From Flavobacteriales bacterium (GTDB lineage: Bacteria > Bacteroidota > Bacteroidia > Flavobacteriales_E > Vicingaceae): 64,000 nucleotides of DNA. Shown here piece after piece: positions 1 to 9,346 of the stretch. A program made the position numbers and the translations under genes. Location: assembly GCA_015075325.1 (NCBI GenBank), contig JABTUP010000004.1:122733-186732 (forward strand), written 5' to 3'. Under the pieces are notes generated by a model. That model ran no database searches and was not told where the DNA came from. It was given only the letters and a program-made list of their open reading frames with translations. The first letter of the stretch is position 1; every line of letters starts with the position of its first letter.

Positions 1-196
1 TTGAGGGAGTACTAAGAATGTAAGTAGATGCTCCTGGACTATTTGATTGAAGTTGGTTAGAATTAACTTGGAAAAAAGAATTATCTCCACTCCAAACAGG
101 ATTATTGGTAAAATCGCCATCAGTAAAATCGTCAGAAAATTGAGCTTTTGCACTAAATGAATAAGCTAATATTAAAAAGAAAAATAGTTTTTTCAC
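1..196 (-). CDS. Secreted protein, N-terminal part only (cut by window edge)
   Basis: The reading frame starts at a GTG (194-196) and runs open to the window edge. The start reads as a short Lys-Lys then hydrophobic signal peptide ending in AKAQ, followed by a segment rich in Asp, Asn and Ser (FSDDFTDGDFTNNPVWSGDN). This opening is typical of large secreted Bacteroidota proteins such as lamin-tail or LamG-type surface proteins that often carry a C-terminal sorting domain, but the rest lies outside the window. The family is therefore an inference from the first 65 residues only. Confidence 0.6.
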   Translation of the reverse strand, partial: MKKLFFFLILAYSFSAKAQFSDDFTDGDFTNNPVWSGDNSFFQVNSNQLQSNSPGASTYILSTPS

Positions 197-251
197 AGGT
201 TTTATTTATAGTGAGATGATGCTAATTTAATACTTTAATATTTTGTTGAGA

Positions 252-2672
252 TTAAAAATTATATCCGAAACTCAATTTTATCGTGAAATTTTCGCTTTGT
301 TTAGTCAATTGGTAAGGTCCGTAACGGAAAAAACCAGCAACACCAAAAGAGGTAAAATTTATTTTTATTAAATTGTTTATCGATAATCCTGATTCATAAT
401 AACCTTTTTCCATGGTTTTAAAAGCTTCTCCGCCATGATTTTGTTGGTTTGAAAGCGTGCCAAATCCAATGTTGGTTGACAATACCAACTCTGGTTGAAA
501 TTTTTTGGTTTTTAGTAACAAGCTACCAAAGTTGTGTTTTAAATGAATGTTTACAAATCGGTCGGAAAAAAACTCGTAAGGGAGCATGGTTTCAAAAGCT
601 AAATCGCTAGCAATAAGAAATGAATTGGGCATAAAAGTACCCAACGAGGTATTTAGTTTGTGTACTGGAGCATCTCCAATTGTTATTCCTGATTCTACAT
701 AAAAACTTGGTTGTCCAATATTTTTTATACGAAATGCTTTTTCAGTTTTAACGGTTATTCGGGTGTATTCAAACTCACCGTACGAATTATTTAATCCTTG
801 TGCAATTCGAGCATACAAAATGGGGTATTTGGTTGGTTTAGCATATTTGTATTTGCTTGTTTGAATAATTTTTTGCTTAAACGCATACCTAAATTCGGCA
901 CCAACTTCATTAAACAAAAAACTATTGTCGTGCAACCAAGTTAAATCGTTTATTTTTTTTAGGAAATAATAATTATCGGTAACGTCAACTGTTTCTTGGT
1001 TTGCAAACAAATAAACCCTTAAATACCTAAGTGTTCTAAATTTTAAACGGGCTTCAATTTTTTCGTTATTGTTCATCTTACTCATGTAGAAATAACGATT
1101 TCCTGCAGAGCTAAGTAGAGGAATTTTGTAATTAAAAAACTGAACGGTTCCAGGTTCTGCCACGTCTTTTTCGTACGATAGATTTAATTCGATATCATAA
1201 TTTCGATGTATAAAAAAGTTAACATCTCCGCCATATTTAAAAGTTTTATCTTTAATGCCATAAGCTCCGTATCCACCAAGGCTAAACACTTTTGAAAATT
1301 GGCTATTGGTGTGTAAGCCTGCTCCAAACCGAAAACTTTCATAATCGTTGTAGCTTAAAAATTGGTCTAAATCTAAATTAACAAAACCCCATTTTATTTT
1401 ACCAGTAAGCAAAGCTTCTAATGTTCCTAATTTTTTATCAAAATTTTCGGCTTTACCAATACTGTCAACTACGTGGTACGTTTTCTTTTCTTTTTCGGAT
1501 AAGCTGTCGCCCCTGTATTTAAACCAAAAGTCTTCATCTTTTTTGGTTACATCATCGGCAACTTCGGTGGTTACAATTCCAAATTCATTCTTTTTTAAAT
1601 CGGGGTTGATATCAATATTTTTGAGGTACGATTTTCCAATACCTAACATTTTAACATTATTGATGAAAGCGGTTTTAAACAAAATGGTGGTATTGAGTTG
1701 CACAGGAAACCAACTGTTTTCAATTTTTTCATACTGTTGTTGAATTTTTATACCAAAAGATTCGGGTTCTTCATTGGGTTCTGCCATAACATTTTGAACA
1801 GCATACCCATCGGTGTTGATGTACAATAACCCTTTTAATCCTTTAAAGTTTTTTCCTTTTTTTGGTCGAAACGAAATCACAAAAACAGTATCTGTACCCG
1901 AAAAAGTGGTGTCTTCAATTAAAAAGAAATATTTGCTTGTGCTATTTGTGCTAATTGGATTTAAATAACTACTCCCAGCAACATTCAACATTTCGTTATA
2001 GAACGAAAACGACTGAATTTCGGTAGCAATTAACGAAAAGGTATTGTTTTGCAAACCAGAAACTCTGGAGGCTAAAACTTTTTCGTAGCTTTTGTCGGGC
2101 AACATGTATTTCCGTTCGGTAACCGACTCCATTAAAAAAATGTGTTGTTTTTCCAATATATCAACTGTTCGTTGGGTAATCGAATCTTGCTCTTTTAACT
2201 TTTCAGGATTGTTGAGCAAGGTGCTATCCACATCGCCTGTTATAAAAAGTTTGTTATACGATTCGTATTTAAAATTGAGGCTTTTCTCAGGGTTGTGAAT
2301 TTTTCTGTTTTCCACCACTTTATTGATGATGGCATGAGCAGGATTTTCGCCAGGCAACAGCGTAAATTCGGAAAGCTGATAACTGGTTGGAATTAACGTA
2401 ATAACGATTGAATTTTTTCCTGAAACATCTATTTGTTTAGGTTCATAACCCACATAACTTAGTTTTAGCGAAGTAATTGGTGTTGCCGATTGAATACTAA
2501 AAAGACCGTCGATATTGGAAGTAACACCCGTTTTTTGATTTGCTAAAATGTTTACAAAAGCTAATGGTTCTTTTGTATTTTCATCCACCACTTTCCCTTT
2601 TAGGGTGTATTGCGAAAATACTGTTTGAAAAAACAGTAATCCTAAAAATAGTAGTGAAAATTTGCGTTTCAA
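252..2672 (-). CDS. DUF5686 family outer-membrane protein with carboxypeptidase-like regulatory domain
   Basis: An 806-residue protein with a signal peptide (about 1-20, ending VFSQ). It is followed by a carboxypeptidase-regulatory-like beta sandwich (about 22-95: LKGKVVDENTKEPLAFVNI, then SNIDGLFSI and SYVGYEPKQI), the usual N-terminal plug of Bacteroidota outer-membrane proteins. The remainder matches the DUF5686 pattern, with an aromatic-rich, beta-barrel-like C-terminal half ending in Phe (LSFGYNF). No ATG precedes the signal peptide; the apparent start is TTG. Family function is unknown; an outer-membrane barrel is inferred. It is transcribed toward the secreted protein at the window edge. 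Confidence 0.85.
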   Translation of the reverse strand: MKRKFSLLFLGLLFFQTVFSQYTLKGKVVDENTKEPLAFVNILANQKTGVTSNIDGLFSIQSATPITSLKLSYVGYEPKQIDVSGKNSIVITLIPTSYQLSEFTLLPGENPAHAIINKVVENRKIHNPEKSLNFKYESYNKLFITGDVDSTLLNNPEKLKEQDSITQRTVDILEKQHIFLMESVTERKYMLPDKSYEKVLASRVSGLQNNTFSLIATEIQSFSFYNEMLNVAGSSYLNPISTNSTSKYFFLIEDTTFSGTDTVFVISFRPKKGKNFKGLKGLLYINTDGYAVQNVMAEPNEEPESFGIKIQQQYEKIENSWFPVQLNTTILFKTAFINNVKMLGIGKSYLKNIDINPDLKKNEFGIVTTEVADDVTKKDEDFWFKYRGDSLSEKEKKTYHVVDSIGKAENFDKKLGTLEALLTGKIKWGFVNLDLDQFLSYNDYESFRFGAGLHTNSQFSKVFSLGGYGAYGIKDKTFKYGGDVNFFIHRNYDIELNLSYEKDVAEPGTVQFFNYKIPLLSSAGNRYFYMSKMNNNEKIEARLKFRTLRYLRVYLFANQETVDVTDNYYFLKKINDLTWLHDNSFLFNEVGAEFRYAFKQKIIQTSKYKYAKPTKYPILYARIAQGLNNSYGEFEYTRITVKTEKAFRIKNIGQPSFYVESGITIGDAPVHKLNTSLGTFMPNSFLIASDLAFETMLPYEFFSDRFVNIHLKHNFGSLLLKTKKFQPELVLSTNIGFGTLSNQQNHGGEAFKTMEKGYYESGLSINNLIKINFTSFGVAGFFRYGPYQLTKQSENFTIKLSFGYNF

Positions 2673-2741
2673 CGAGGTATTTTTTTTATCGCTGTGAATT
2701 TACGCTATTAATCTAAATTTTTGTTTGAATTTGTATAAATT

Positions 2742-2902
2742 GAACACTGATGACACAGATTAATAAGATTTACACGGATTCTTCTATTTGTATTAAAAAA
2801 TAATAAACTATGATTTCTTCTCCTGCGAAGGCAGGAGTCAAAACCACAACACATTCAATTAAATAATTATGTTTATCCTATTCATCAGCGTTATCTGCGT
2901 TC
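2742..2902. repeat. MITE-like intergenic element with degenerate inverted ends
   Basis: The left end (GAACACTGATGACACAGATT) and the reverse complement of the right end (GAACGCAGATAACGCTGATG) align along about 38 bases with scattered mismatches, so the element has imperfect terminal inverted repeats. A compact hairpin lies inside (2820-2837, stem CTCCTGC, loop GAAG). A related sequence lies at 32366-32591. It fills the 267-base gap between two divergent genes. No coding potential is seen. Confidence 0.5.
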
Positions 2903-2939
2903 CATAAATTTTAAAAAATGCTTTTCGTAATTTTGATGA

Positions 2940-3962
2940 ATGGCAAGTTCGTTTTCCGACCAACTCACTCTTTTATCGTCGCTTACATTTAATCGAGGGA
3001 TTAATGTGTTAAAAATATACTGGAGTTATTTCTGGTCAAAACTTTCGAAAAACGGAACAATTACTGGTTTGCCTTTAAGCATTACCATTGAACCAACCAC
3101 CGCTTGTAATTTGGGTTGCCCCGAATGCCCAAGTGGCTTAAAACAATTTACCAGAGCAGAGGGAAATCTAAAAACCGATTTCTATAAAAAAATAATTGAC
3201 GAGGTTAAACATCATGCTTTTTACCTCAACTTTTATTTTCAAGGTGAGCCTTACATCAACCCAAATTTTTTAGAAATGGTAAGTTATGCCAACACTAAAA
3301 AAATATATACTGCAACTTCAACCAACGCACATTTTTTAACCACACAAAAAGCCGAAGAAACAGTAAAATCGGGATTAAGTCGTTTAACCATTTCTATTGA
3401 TGGAACTACACAAGAAACCTACGAAAGCTACCGAAAAGGTGGCGATTTAAATAAAGTGTTGGAGGGTGCAAAAAACATTATTGAAGCCAAGAAAAAACTG
3501 AACAGCAAAACTCCTTACGTTATTTTTCAGTTTTTGGTGGTACAACCCAACGAGCATCAACTAGAAGATGCAAAAAAACTTTCTACTCAAATAGGGGTTG
3601 ACGAAATTCGTTTTAAAACTGCACAGGTTTACGATTACAAAAATGGAAACCCCTTAATTCCGACCATTGAAAAATATGCTCGGTACAAAAAACAAACCGA
3701 CGGAACATATAAACTAAAAAACAAGATGCCCAACGAATGTTGGCGAATGTGGAGTTCGTGTGTTATTACATGGGACGGAAAAATAGTGCCTTGTTGTTTT
3801 GATAAAGATGCTAAACACCAATTGGGCGATTTGAAAACCCATTCGTTAAAACAAATTTGGCAAAATACTGATTATGTAAAATTTAGAAAACAATTGCTAC
3901 TCAACCGTTCGGCAATTGACATTTGCCAAAATTGCACCGAAGGAACAAAAGTTTTTGATTGA
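2940..3962 (+). CDS. Radical SAM protein with SPASM domain
   Basis: A 340-residue enzyme. The radical SAM cluster motif is C56-x3-C60-x2-C63 (ACNLGCPEC), which binds the 4Fe-4S cluster that cleaves S-adenosylmethionine. The C-terminal part has the Cys-rich SPASM signature (ECWRMWSSC, VPCCFDKD, then ICQNCTEG) for auxiliary clusters. SPASM enzymes modify peptides or other molecules; no peptide substrate gene is visible beside it, so the substrate is unknown. It stands alone, divergent from the DUF5686 gene. Confidence 0.88.
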   Translation: MASSFSDQLTLLSSLTFNRGINVLKIYWSYFWSKLSKNGTITGLPLSITIEPTTACNLGCPECPSGLKQFTRAEGNLKTDFYKKIIDEVKHHAFYLNFYFQGEPYINPNFLEMVSYANTKKIYTATSTNAHFLTTQKAEETVKSGLSRLTISIDGTTQETYESYRKGGDLNKVLEGAKNIIEAKKKLNSKTPYVIFQFLVVQPNEHQLEDAKKLSTQIGVDEIRFKTAQVYDYKNGNPLIPTIEKYARYKKQTDGTYKLKNKMPNECWRMWSSCVITWDGKIVPCCFDKDAKHQLGDLKTHSLKQIWQNTDYVKFRKQLLLNRSAIDICQNCTEGTKVFD

Positions 3963-4115
3963 GAGAAATGATGTTTTACCAAACCGTTAGGCAACTTGAA
4001 CGCTTTTTTTAATTTTTCGATAGATTGTTTTATGTTCCATTAGGTCTAATTCTTTTCATGTAAAATAAATTAGGCTTTAGAAACAAGATGATGCGTGTAA
4101 ACTGAGCAACTATTT

Positions 4116-4568
4116 TTAGCCGAGTTTATTTATTTCATCAACCAATGTGTTGATGTGGTCAAATTTTTTCAACTTGATTTCTTTTTTTTGATGATGAAGT
4201 TCTTTATTTAGGTCAAGAATTAAGTCTAACGGATCAACCTCCTCTCCAAACATGTTTTCATCAAAGTTGCACCCTACAATAAAACCATCATTAGACATAC
4301 CTAAGCACCAGTGCTCAATAAATTCACTCAATAAAATTTCAGATGGTTTGTAATCATCCCAATCGTCGATAGCACAAGCAGTGGCTAAATTTTTATCCGA
4401 CCAAAAACAGATTAACCCAAGGTCTTCTCCATTTTTGTCAATGTATTTAGTTGAACTTGACGTTGCTAATCCATCTTTATTTTTAAGAGCCCAAACAATT
4501 CCTGTGTCGCAGACTCTTTTTATAAATTGTTGATGGGTTTGTTTTACTTTATTAGAATTTTGAGACAT
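4116..4568 (-). CDS. DUF2750 domain-containing protein
   Basis: A 150-residue soluble protein. The pattern fits DUF2750: an N-terminal helix with QQFIKRVCDTGIVWALKNKDG, a central LGLICFWSDKNLA segment and the SEFIEHWCLGMSNDGFIVG stretch. The function of the family is not established. It lies six bases downstream of the CoA-transferase beta subunit gene on the same strand and may be read through from that operon. Confidence 0.75.
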   Translation of the reverse strand: MSQNSNKVKQTHQQFIKRVCDTGIVWALKNKDGLATSSSTKYIDKNGEDLGLICFWSDKNLATACAIDDWDDYKPSEILLSEFIEHWCLGMSNDGFIVGCNFDENMFGEEVDPLDLILDLNKELHHQKKEIKLKKFDHINTLVDEINKLG

Positions 4569-4574
4569 GATGAA

Positions 4575-5231
4575 CTAATCTAATTTCATTTCTGGCACAT
4601 CGCCTTCAATTATTAATTTACCTGCTGTTGCTGCTTTAATTTGTTCAACCGAAACCCCTGGTGCTCGTTCCATTAAATAAAAAGCACCGTTTTTTATTTC
4701 CATTACGGCTAATTCGGTTACCACCTTGGTTACACAACCAACACCAGTTAAAGGCAGTGTACATTCGGGCAAAATTTTACTTTCTCCCGCTTTGTTGGTG
4801 TGCATCATGGCAACAATAATATTTTTTGCAGAAGCAACCAAATCCATTGCACCACCCATTCCTTTAACCATTTTGCCAGGAATTTTCCAGTTGGCAATAT
4901 CTCCATTTTGAGAAACTTCCATTGCTCCTAAAACGGTTAGCTGAACATGTTGTCCTCTAATCATTGCAAAACTGGTTGATGAATCAAAAATTGAAGCTCC
5001 AGGTTTAAGTGTTACGGTTTGTTTTCCTGCATTAATTAAATCGGCATCTTCTTCGCCATCAAAAGGAAATGGTCCCATTCCTAAAATGCCGTTTTCCGAT
5101 TGAAACTCAACAGTAATGTCTTTTGGCACATAGTTGGCAACTAAGGTTGGAATTCCTATTCCTAAGTTTACATACCAACCATCTTTTAATTCTTGTGCAA
5201 TTCTTTTTGCAATTCCTACTTTGTCTAACAT
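4575..5231 (-). CDS. scoB: 3-oxoacid CoA-transferase, beta subunit
   Basis: 218 residues, the usual size for the beta subunit of succinyl-CoA:3-ketoacid (or acetoacetate) CoA-transferase, which moves CoA between succinyl-CoA and acetoacetate in ketone-body and branched-chain degradation. The catalytic glutamate is expected at E46 in QSENGILGMGPF; the LGIGIPTLVANY segment and the GGAMDLV motif also fit. Its partner gene lies upstream at 5675-6379 but is separated from it by a four-helix-bundle gene. Whether the enzyme prefers succinate or another acid cannot be decided from the sequence. Confidence 0.9.
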   Translation of the reverse strand: MLDKVGIAKRIAQELKDGWYVNLGIGIPTLVANYVPKDITVEFQSENGILGMGPFPFDGEEDADLINAGKQTVTLKPGASIFDSSTSFAMIRGQHVQLTVLGAMEVSQNGDIANWKIPGKMVKGMGGAMDLVASAKNIIVAMMHTNKAGESKILPECTLPLTGVGCVTKVVTELAVMEIKNGAFYLMERAPGVSVEQIKAATAGKLIIEGDVPEMKLD

Positions 5232-5265
5232 AATTTCTAATGTAACAAATTAATAATGAAACAAT

Positions 5266-5285
5266 ATACCAATTTTGGTTGGTAT
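5266..5285 (-). terminator. Hairpin just after the four-helix-bundle gene
   Basis: ATACCAA (5266-5272) pairs with TTGGTAT (5279-5285) around a six-base loop, one base beyond the stop codon of the four-helix-bundle gene. The following T tract is weak, so termination is only a possibility. Confidence 0.3.
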
Positions 5286-5286
5286 G

Positions 5287-5631
5287 TTATTTTTTACTTG
5301 TGCTTAATATTTTATAAATAATTAACCCAATTTCATTTATTTTACTCTCTAAATCATTATTAAAAGGGTATGTAACAGCATTTTTACAAAGAGTTAACCA
5401 ATATTTAGTTTCTTCAAGCTCTTTCGCTGCTATTTTAACCTTATGAATAAAGTCGACTTTACTTTCAGCGTTTTGTACTTCGTGAATATTTGCTCCTATT
5501 GATGTGCCTGAACGAAGTAATTGTCGAGCAATGACCTGTTTTTTATTAGTTTCTAATTCCTCACAAAATGCAATAATAGATAAAGAAAAATCGATGGTTT
5601 TTGCCAAAATGATATTTTCTTTCTTTTCCAT
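5287..5631 (-). CDS. Four-helix-bundle protein (23S rRNA intervening-sequence / S23 family)
   Basis: 114 residues, all-helical. The family signature is clear: an N-terminal helix, then KKQVIARQLLRSGTSIGANI followed by a conserved EVQNAESKVDF region and an AAKELEETKYWL helix. These proteins were first found encoded inside 23S rRNA insertions and also occur as solitary genes in Bacteroidota; they form pentameric bundles and have no settled function. Here the gene separates the two CoA-transferase subunit genes, which are normally adjacent, and is bracketed by short inverted repeats, so a past insertion is plausible. Confidence 0.85.
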   Translation of the reverse strand: MEKKENIILAKTIDFSLSIIAFCEELETNKKQVIARQLLRSGTSIGANIHEVQNAESKVDFIHKVKIAAKELEETKYWLTLCKNAVTYPFNNDLESKINEIGLIIYKILSTSKK

Positions 5632-5674
5632 TTTTTATTGTTACATTAATGAATTTAACCCATTGATTAATTAA

Positions 5675-6379
5675 CTACGAGCGTGAGCGAGTAGTTCTTT
5701 GTTCTATTCTTTTTTCATAATCTTTTCCTTGGAAAATTCGTTGTACAAAAATTCCAGGAGTATGAATGTGATTAGGGTCTAATGTTCCTTCTGGAACCAA
5801 TTCTTCAACTTCGGCAATGGTAATTTTACCAGCGGTAGCCATTACATGATTAAAATTTAATGCAGTGTATTTGTAAACTAAGTTTCCTGCGGTGTCGCCT
5901 TTCCAGGCTTTAACAATAGCAAAATCTGCTTTTAAAGCCGTTTCTAAAATGTGAGGTTTGCCATCAAAAACACGAACTTCTTTACCTTGTGCAATTTCGG
6001 TTCCGTAACCTGCAGGGGTAAAAAATGCAGGAATTCCAGCACCTCCAGCTCTACAGCGTTCTGCTAACGAACCTTGAGGAATTAAATCTACTTCCAATTC
6101 TCCGCTTAACATTTGGCGTTCAAACTCGTCGTTTTCACCAACATAAGATGAAACCATTTTTTTAATTTGTTTGTTTTGAAGCAGAAGACCTAATCCGAAA
6201 TCATCAACACCTGCATTGTTTGAAATACAGGTTAATCCTTTCACATTCATTTTCACTAATTGTGTAATGCTATTTTCGGGGATTCCGCACAAGCCAAAAC
6301 CACCAACCATTAAGGTCATTCCATCTGTAATTCCTTTTGTTGCTTCTTCTACGTTTGCAACCACTTTGTTAATTGCCAT
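5675..6379 (-). CDS. scoA: 3-oxoacid CoA-transferase, alpha subunit
   Basis: 234 residues with the CoA-binding glycine motif [10 protein letters not shown] (about 27-36) and the conserved [10 protein letters not shown] ending. It pairs with the beta subunit at 4575-5231 to transfer CoA between acyl donors and 3-oxoacids such as acetoacetate. The protein looks complete. Downstream, about 40 bases separate it from the four-helix-bundle gene. The PBP1A gene lies 11 bases upstream on the same strand, so transcription may continue from there. Confidence 0.9.
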   Translation of the reverse strand: MAINKVVANVEEATKGITDGMTLMVGGFGLCGIPENSITQLVKMNVKGLTCISNNAGVDDFGLGLLLQNKQIKKMVSSYVGENDEFERQMLSGELEVDLIPQGSLAERCRAGGAGIPAFFTPAGYGTEIAQGKEVRVFDGKPHILETALKADFAIVKAWKGDTAGNLVYKYTALNFNHVMATAGKITIAEVEELVPEGTLDPNHIHTPGIFVQRIFQGKDYEKRIEQRTTRSRS

Positions 6380-6390
6380 AATAATGTTTT

Positions 6391-8844
6391 TTAATATTGT
6401 TGTGTGTCGTTAAAATCGTTGTTTAACCCATTGCTTAAATTGTATTTAGCACAATCCAACTCAATTGATAAAGGCTGTTCTGGTTTTTCAAAGTCGCCTG
6501 ATGAAATTTTTAGGGTTGGATCGGCATGTACTTTTTGCATAAAATATCCCCAAATTGGTAATGCTGTGTTTGCACCTTGTCCCATATCGGTAGTTGCAAA
6601 ACGAATACTACGTTCTTCAGCTCCAACCCAAACTCCGGTTACTAAATCTGGGGTTAATCCCATAAACCAACCATCGGAGTTGTTTTGTGTAGTTCCTGTT
6701 TTGCCAGCTATTGGGTAACGATGTCCAGTATATGGTCGTGATTCGGTTATTGAGCCTCTTAATCGCATACCTGTTCCGCTTACATTTCGTGGGTTTTTCA
6801 TTAAACTACCAATACAGTTGTTTCGTTCTCCATCAACTACCCCTTTCATTAAATCAAGCATTACATATGCAGTTTCTTCACTCATGGCTTCGTTGGTTTT
6901 GGGTTTAAAATCAACTATTACATTGCCGTGTTTGTCTTCAATTCGGGTATACATTGTAGGTTCGATGTACACACCTTTGTTTGCCATGGTAGCATTTGCT
7001 CCTACCATTTCATAAACACTTAAATCGGCTACACCCAAACACAATGAAGGAACGGCTTCTAATGGACTGGTTATTCCCATTGCTTTGGCTTGATTAACAA
7101 CTGCCTGCGGACCAAATTGTTTCATTATCCATGCGGTAATTGTATTCATGGAGTTTGCTAAAGCATATTTTAGTGAAACATTACATCCGTAAAGTCCATC
7201 AGAGTTTTTTGGTGTCCAATCTTGTAATATTCCAAATTCTCCTTTATGGAAAGTGTAACGAGTATTGGTAACCTCGTGGCATGGTGAATAGCCGTTTTGT
7301 ATGGCTAACGAGTACACAAATGGTTTAAATGTTGAACCAACCTGACGACGCGACATTTTTACGTGATCGAAAGAGAAATTTGCGAAATTGGTTCCGCCCA
7401 CCCAAGCTTTAATATATCCAGTATGTGGGTCAACAGCCATTAAACCAGCCTGTAAAAAACTTTTGTAGTAACGTAATGAATCGTTTGGCGACATGATAGT
7501 GTCTTTATCTCCTTGGTAAGTAAATACTTTCATAGGAGTTGGGGTGTCAAAAATAATTGGAATTGAATCTTGTGATGGAGCCCAACGTCTGTGATTGCAA
7601 TCTTCTGCTGTACACTGAAAATAATGTCCGTCTTTCTCAATAAATTTGCCTCTTCTACCGCAATTTTCGCACTCTTTTCCAGTTAAAATTTGATACCTTA
7701 GTGAGCGAGCACGTGCAATTTGCATAATTTGTTCGTACTGTTCGTCAGTAATGTTGCTATCGAAAGGGTACTTTTTTTTACGATACTTTTTAAGGTGATT
7801 AAAAAATTGATTTTGAAGTGTTTTTCCTATGTGTTCTTGAACAGCCCATTCGGCATAGGTTTGCATTCTGGAATCAATGGTAGTATAAATTTTTAATCCG
7901 TCGCTGTAAATGTTGTAAGGAGTTCCGTCTTTCTTGGCATAAAGATAGTTTCCGTCTTCGTCTTTTTGTTCAAAAAGTTTTTGCAAGTCGCTTCTTAAAA
8001 CTTCTCTAAAATATGGAGCAATTCCTTCTTTGTGGTCAACTATTTTATAATCTAATCCTAAAGGAAGAACACGAAGTGAGTCGTATTGTTCTTCAGTAAT
8101 AAAATCGTTTTTCTCCATTTGTTTCAATACCACCTCACGTCTGGTTTGTGTCATTTCTGGCCGACGAAGTGGATTAAAAAGTGCTGGATTTTTTGCCATA
8201 CCAACCAACATGGCAGCTTCTTGTATTTCTAAATCAATGGGTTCTTTGTTAAAATACACGTTACTTGCCGATTTTATTCCTACCGCATTATTAATAAAGT
8301 CGAATTTATTGAGGTACATGGTAATAATTTCTTCTTTGGTGTACCTTTTTTCGAGTTCAACCGCAATAATTTGTTCTTGTAGTTTTTGTTTTATTCGTTG
8401 AAAAATGTTGCTTGCTTTATGTTCAAACATCATTTTTGCAAGCTGCTGAGTAATGGTACTTGCTCCTCCTGCTCTACCCAATTTTACAATCGCTCTCACC
8501 AATCCTCTAAAATCTATACCTGAATGGTTGTAAAAACGTTCGTCTTCTGTAGCAACTAAAGCATTTACTAAATTTGGTGATAACTCGGTATATTTTACTG
8601 TGGTTCTATTTTCTTTAAAGTATTTTCCAAAAACTTTTCCATCGGATGAAATAATTTCGGAAGCCAAATTACTTTTTGGGTTTTCTAATTCTTGTAAAGA
8701 TGGAAGTGGGTCAAATCCTAAAGTGCCTGTTTTTGCTCCCAACATGATGATAAAAAACAAAAATAGAGGCAGAAATACGCACAACAACCAAAAGTAAAGA
8801 ATCACTTTTTTTTGATTTAGAGAGCTGCCCGATTTTTTTGACAT
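6391..8844 (-). CDS. mrcA: Penicillin-binding protein 1A (bifunctional transglycosylase/transpeptidase)
   Basis: An 817-residue class A PBP that polymerises lipid II glycan strands and cross-links their peptides in the periplasm. It has an N-terminal membrane anchor (about 13-36), a GT51 domain with the catalytic E100 in [12 protein letters not shown], and a transpeptidase domain with S504 in GSTFK, SMN (565-567) and KTGT near 700. An unusual feature between the two domains is C392-x2-C395 and C411-x4-C416, shaped like a zinc ribbon. It lies 18 bases downstream of gldH on the same strand; the ricT-gldH-PBP cluster may be one operon. Confidence 0.93.
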   Translation of the reverse strand: MSKKSGSSLNQKKVILYFWLLCVFLPLFLFFIIMLGAKTGTLGFDPLPSLQELENPKSNLASEIISSDGKVFGKYFKENRTTVKYTELSPNLVNALVATEDERFYNHSGIDFRGLVRAIVKLGRAGGASTITQQLAKMMFEHKASNIFQRIKQKLQEQIIAVELEKRYTKEEIITMYLNKFDFINNAVGIKSASNVYFNKEPIDLEIQEAAMLVGMAKNPALFNPLRRPEMTQTRREVVLKQMEKNDFITEEQYDSLRVLPLGLDYKIVDHKEGIAPYFREVLRSDLQKLFEQKDEDGNYLYAKKDGTPYNIYSDGLKIYTTIDSRMQTYAEWAVQEHIGKTLQNQFFNHLKKYRKKKYPFDSNITDEQYEQIMQIARARSLRYQILTGKECENCGRRGKFIEKDGHYFQCTAEDCNHRRWAPSQDSIPIIFDTPTPMKVFTYQGDKDTIMSPNDSLRYYKSFLQAGLMAVDPHTGYIKAWVGGTNFANFSFDHVKMSRRQVGSTFKPFVYSLAIQNGYSPCHEVTNTRYTFHKGEFGILQDWTPKNSDGLYGCNVSLKYALANSMNTITAWIMKQFGPQAVVNQAKAMGITSPLEAVPSLCLGVADLSVYEMVGANATMANKGVYIEPTMYTRIEDKHGNVIVDFKPKTNEAMSEETAYVMLDLMKGVVDGERNNCIGSLMKNPRNVSGTGMRLRGSITESRPYTGHRYPIAGKTGTTQNNSDGWFMGLTPDLVTGVWVGAEERSIRFATTDMGQGANTALPIWGYFMQKVHADPTLKISSGDFEKPEQPLSIELDCAKYNLSNGLNNDFNDTQQY

Positions 8845-8862
8845 GGTATCGTTATTATTGTT

Positions 8863-9339
8863 TTATTTGTCTAGTTTTTCTATTCGTAATCCAACATCAG
8901 AAATACCTTCTAATCCATTTTCTACTCGCATGGCTTGTTCAAGCGAAAAGTTATACGTTCCTGCTTTTGCAAATTTAAATCCACCAATGTAAGGCACGTT
9001 GTAGTCGAACAAATCGCCAATTCCTTTTCCCAACCATTTTCCACTTTTATCGGCAAGTGTGCAGTTTACTGTGTCAACCGAGAAGTTTCCGTCAGGACCT
9101 TCAATTTTTACGAACAAATACAAATTGCTATAAGCGTAATCTCCTCTGTTTCTAATGTTGATGTAAAGGTTGTGTGCATTTGTGGTGTCATCAATGTTTA
9201 CTGAAAACTTGGCAACATTTTCTTTTTTCCAGTTAGCATTTTCAACCTCAATGTATTGATCAAATACCTTGTTGGAGTCGCAAGAAACTAAAACAAAAGC
9301 AACTAGAAAAAACCCTATTACTTTTAATTTCAAGTGCAT
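8863..9339 (-). CDS. gldH: Gliding motility lipoprotein GldH
   Basis: The chosen start (ATG, 9337-9339) gives MHLKLKVIGFFLVAFVLVSC, a lipoprotein signal peptide with lipobox LVSC and acylated Cys at about residue 20. The mature part fits GldH (VFDQYIEVENANWKKENVAKF, then NLYINIRNRGDYAYSNLYLF). GldH is one of the lipoproteins needed for Flavobacterium gliding and associated type IX secretion. A longer frame extends upstream, but its Thr/Lys-rich start overlaps the tail of ricT and is not part of the gene. The start lies seven bases past the ricT stop. Confidence 0.88.
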   Translation of the reverse strand: MHLKLKVIGFFLVAFVLVSCDSNKVFDQYIEVENANWKKENVAKFSVNIDDTTNAHNLYINIRNRGDYAYSNLYLFVKIEGPDGNFSVDTVNCTLADKSGKWLGKGIGDLFDYNVPYIGGFKFAKAGTYNFSLEQAMRVENGLEGISDVGLRIEKLDK

Positions 9340-9346
9340 ATTTGAA

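Larger units (their letters stand above)
5238..5648. repeat. 11-bp inverted repeats bracketing the four-helix-bundle gene
   Basis: TAATGTAACAA at 5238-5248 is matched by its exact reverse complement TTGTTACATTA at 5638-5648. The two copies enclose the four-helix-bundle gene and sit between the two CoA-transferase subunit genes. They may mark the ends of an inserted segment, though 11 bp in AT-rich DNA can also match by chance. Confidence 0.35.
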
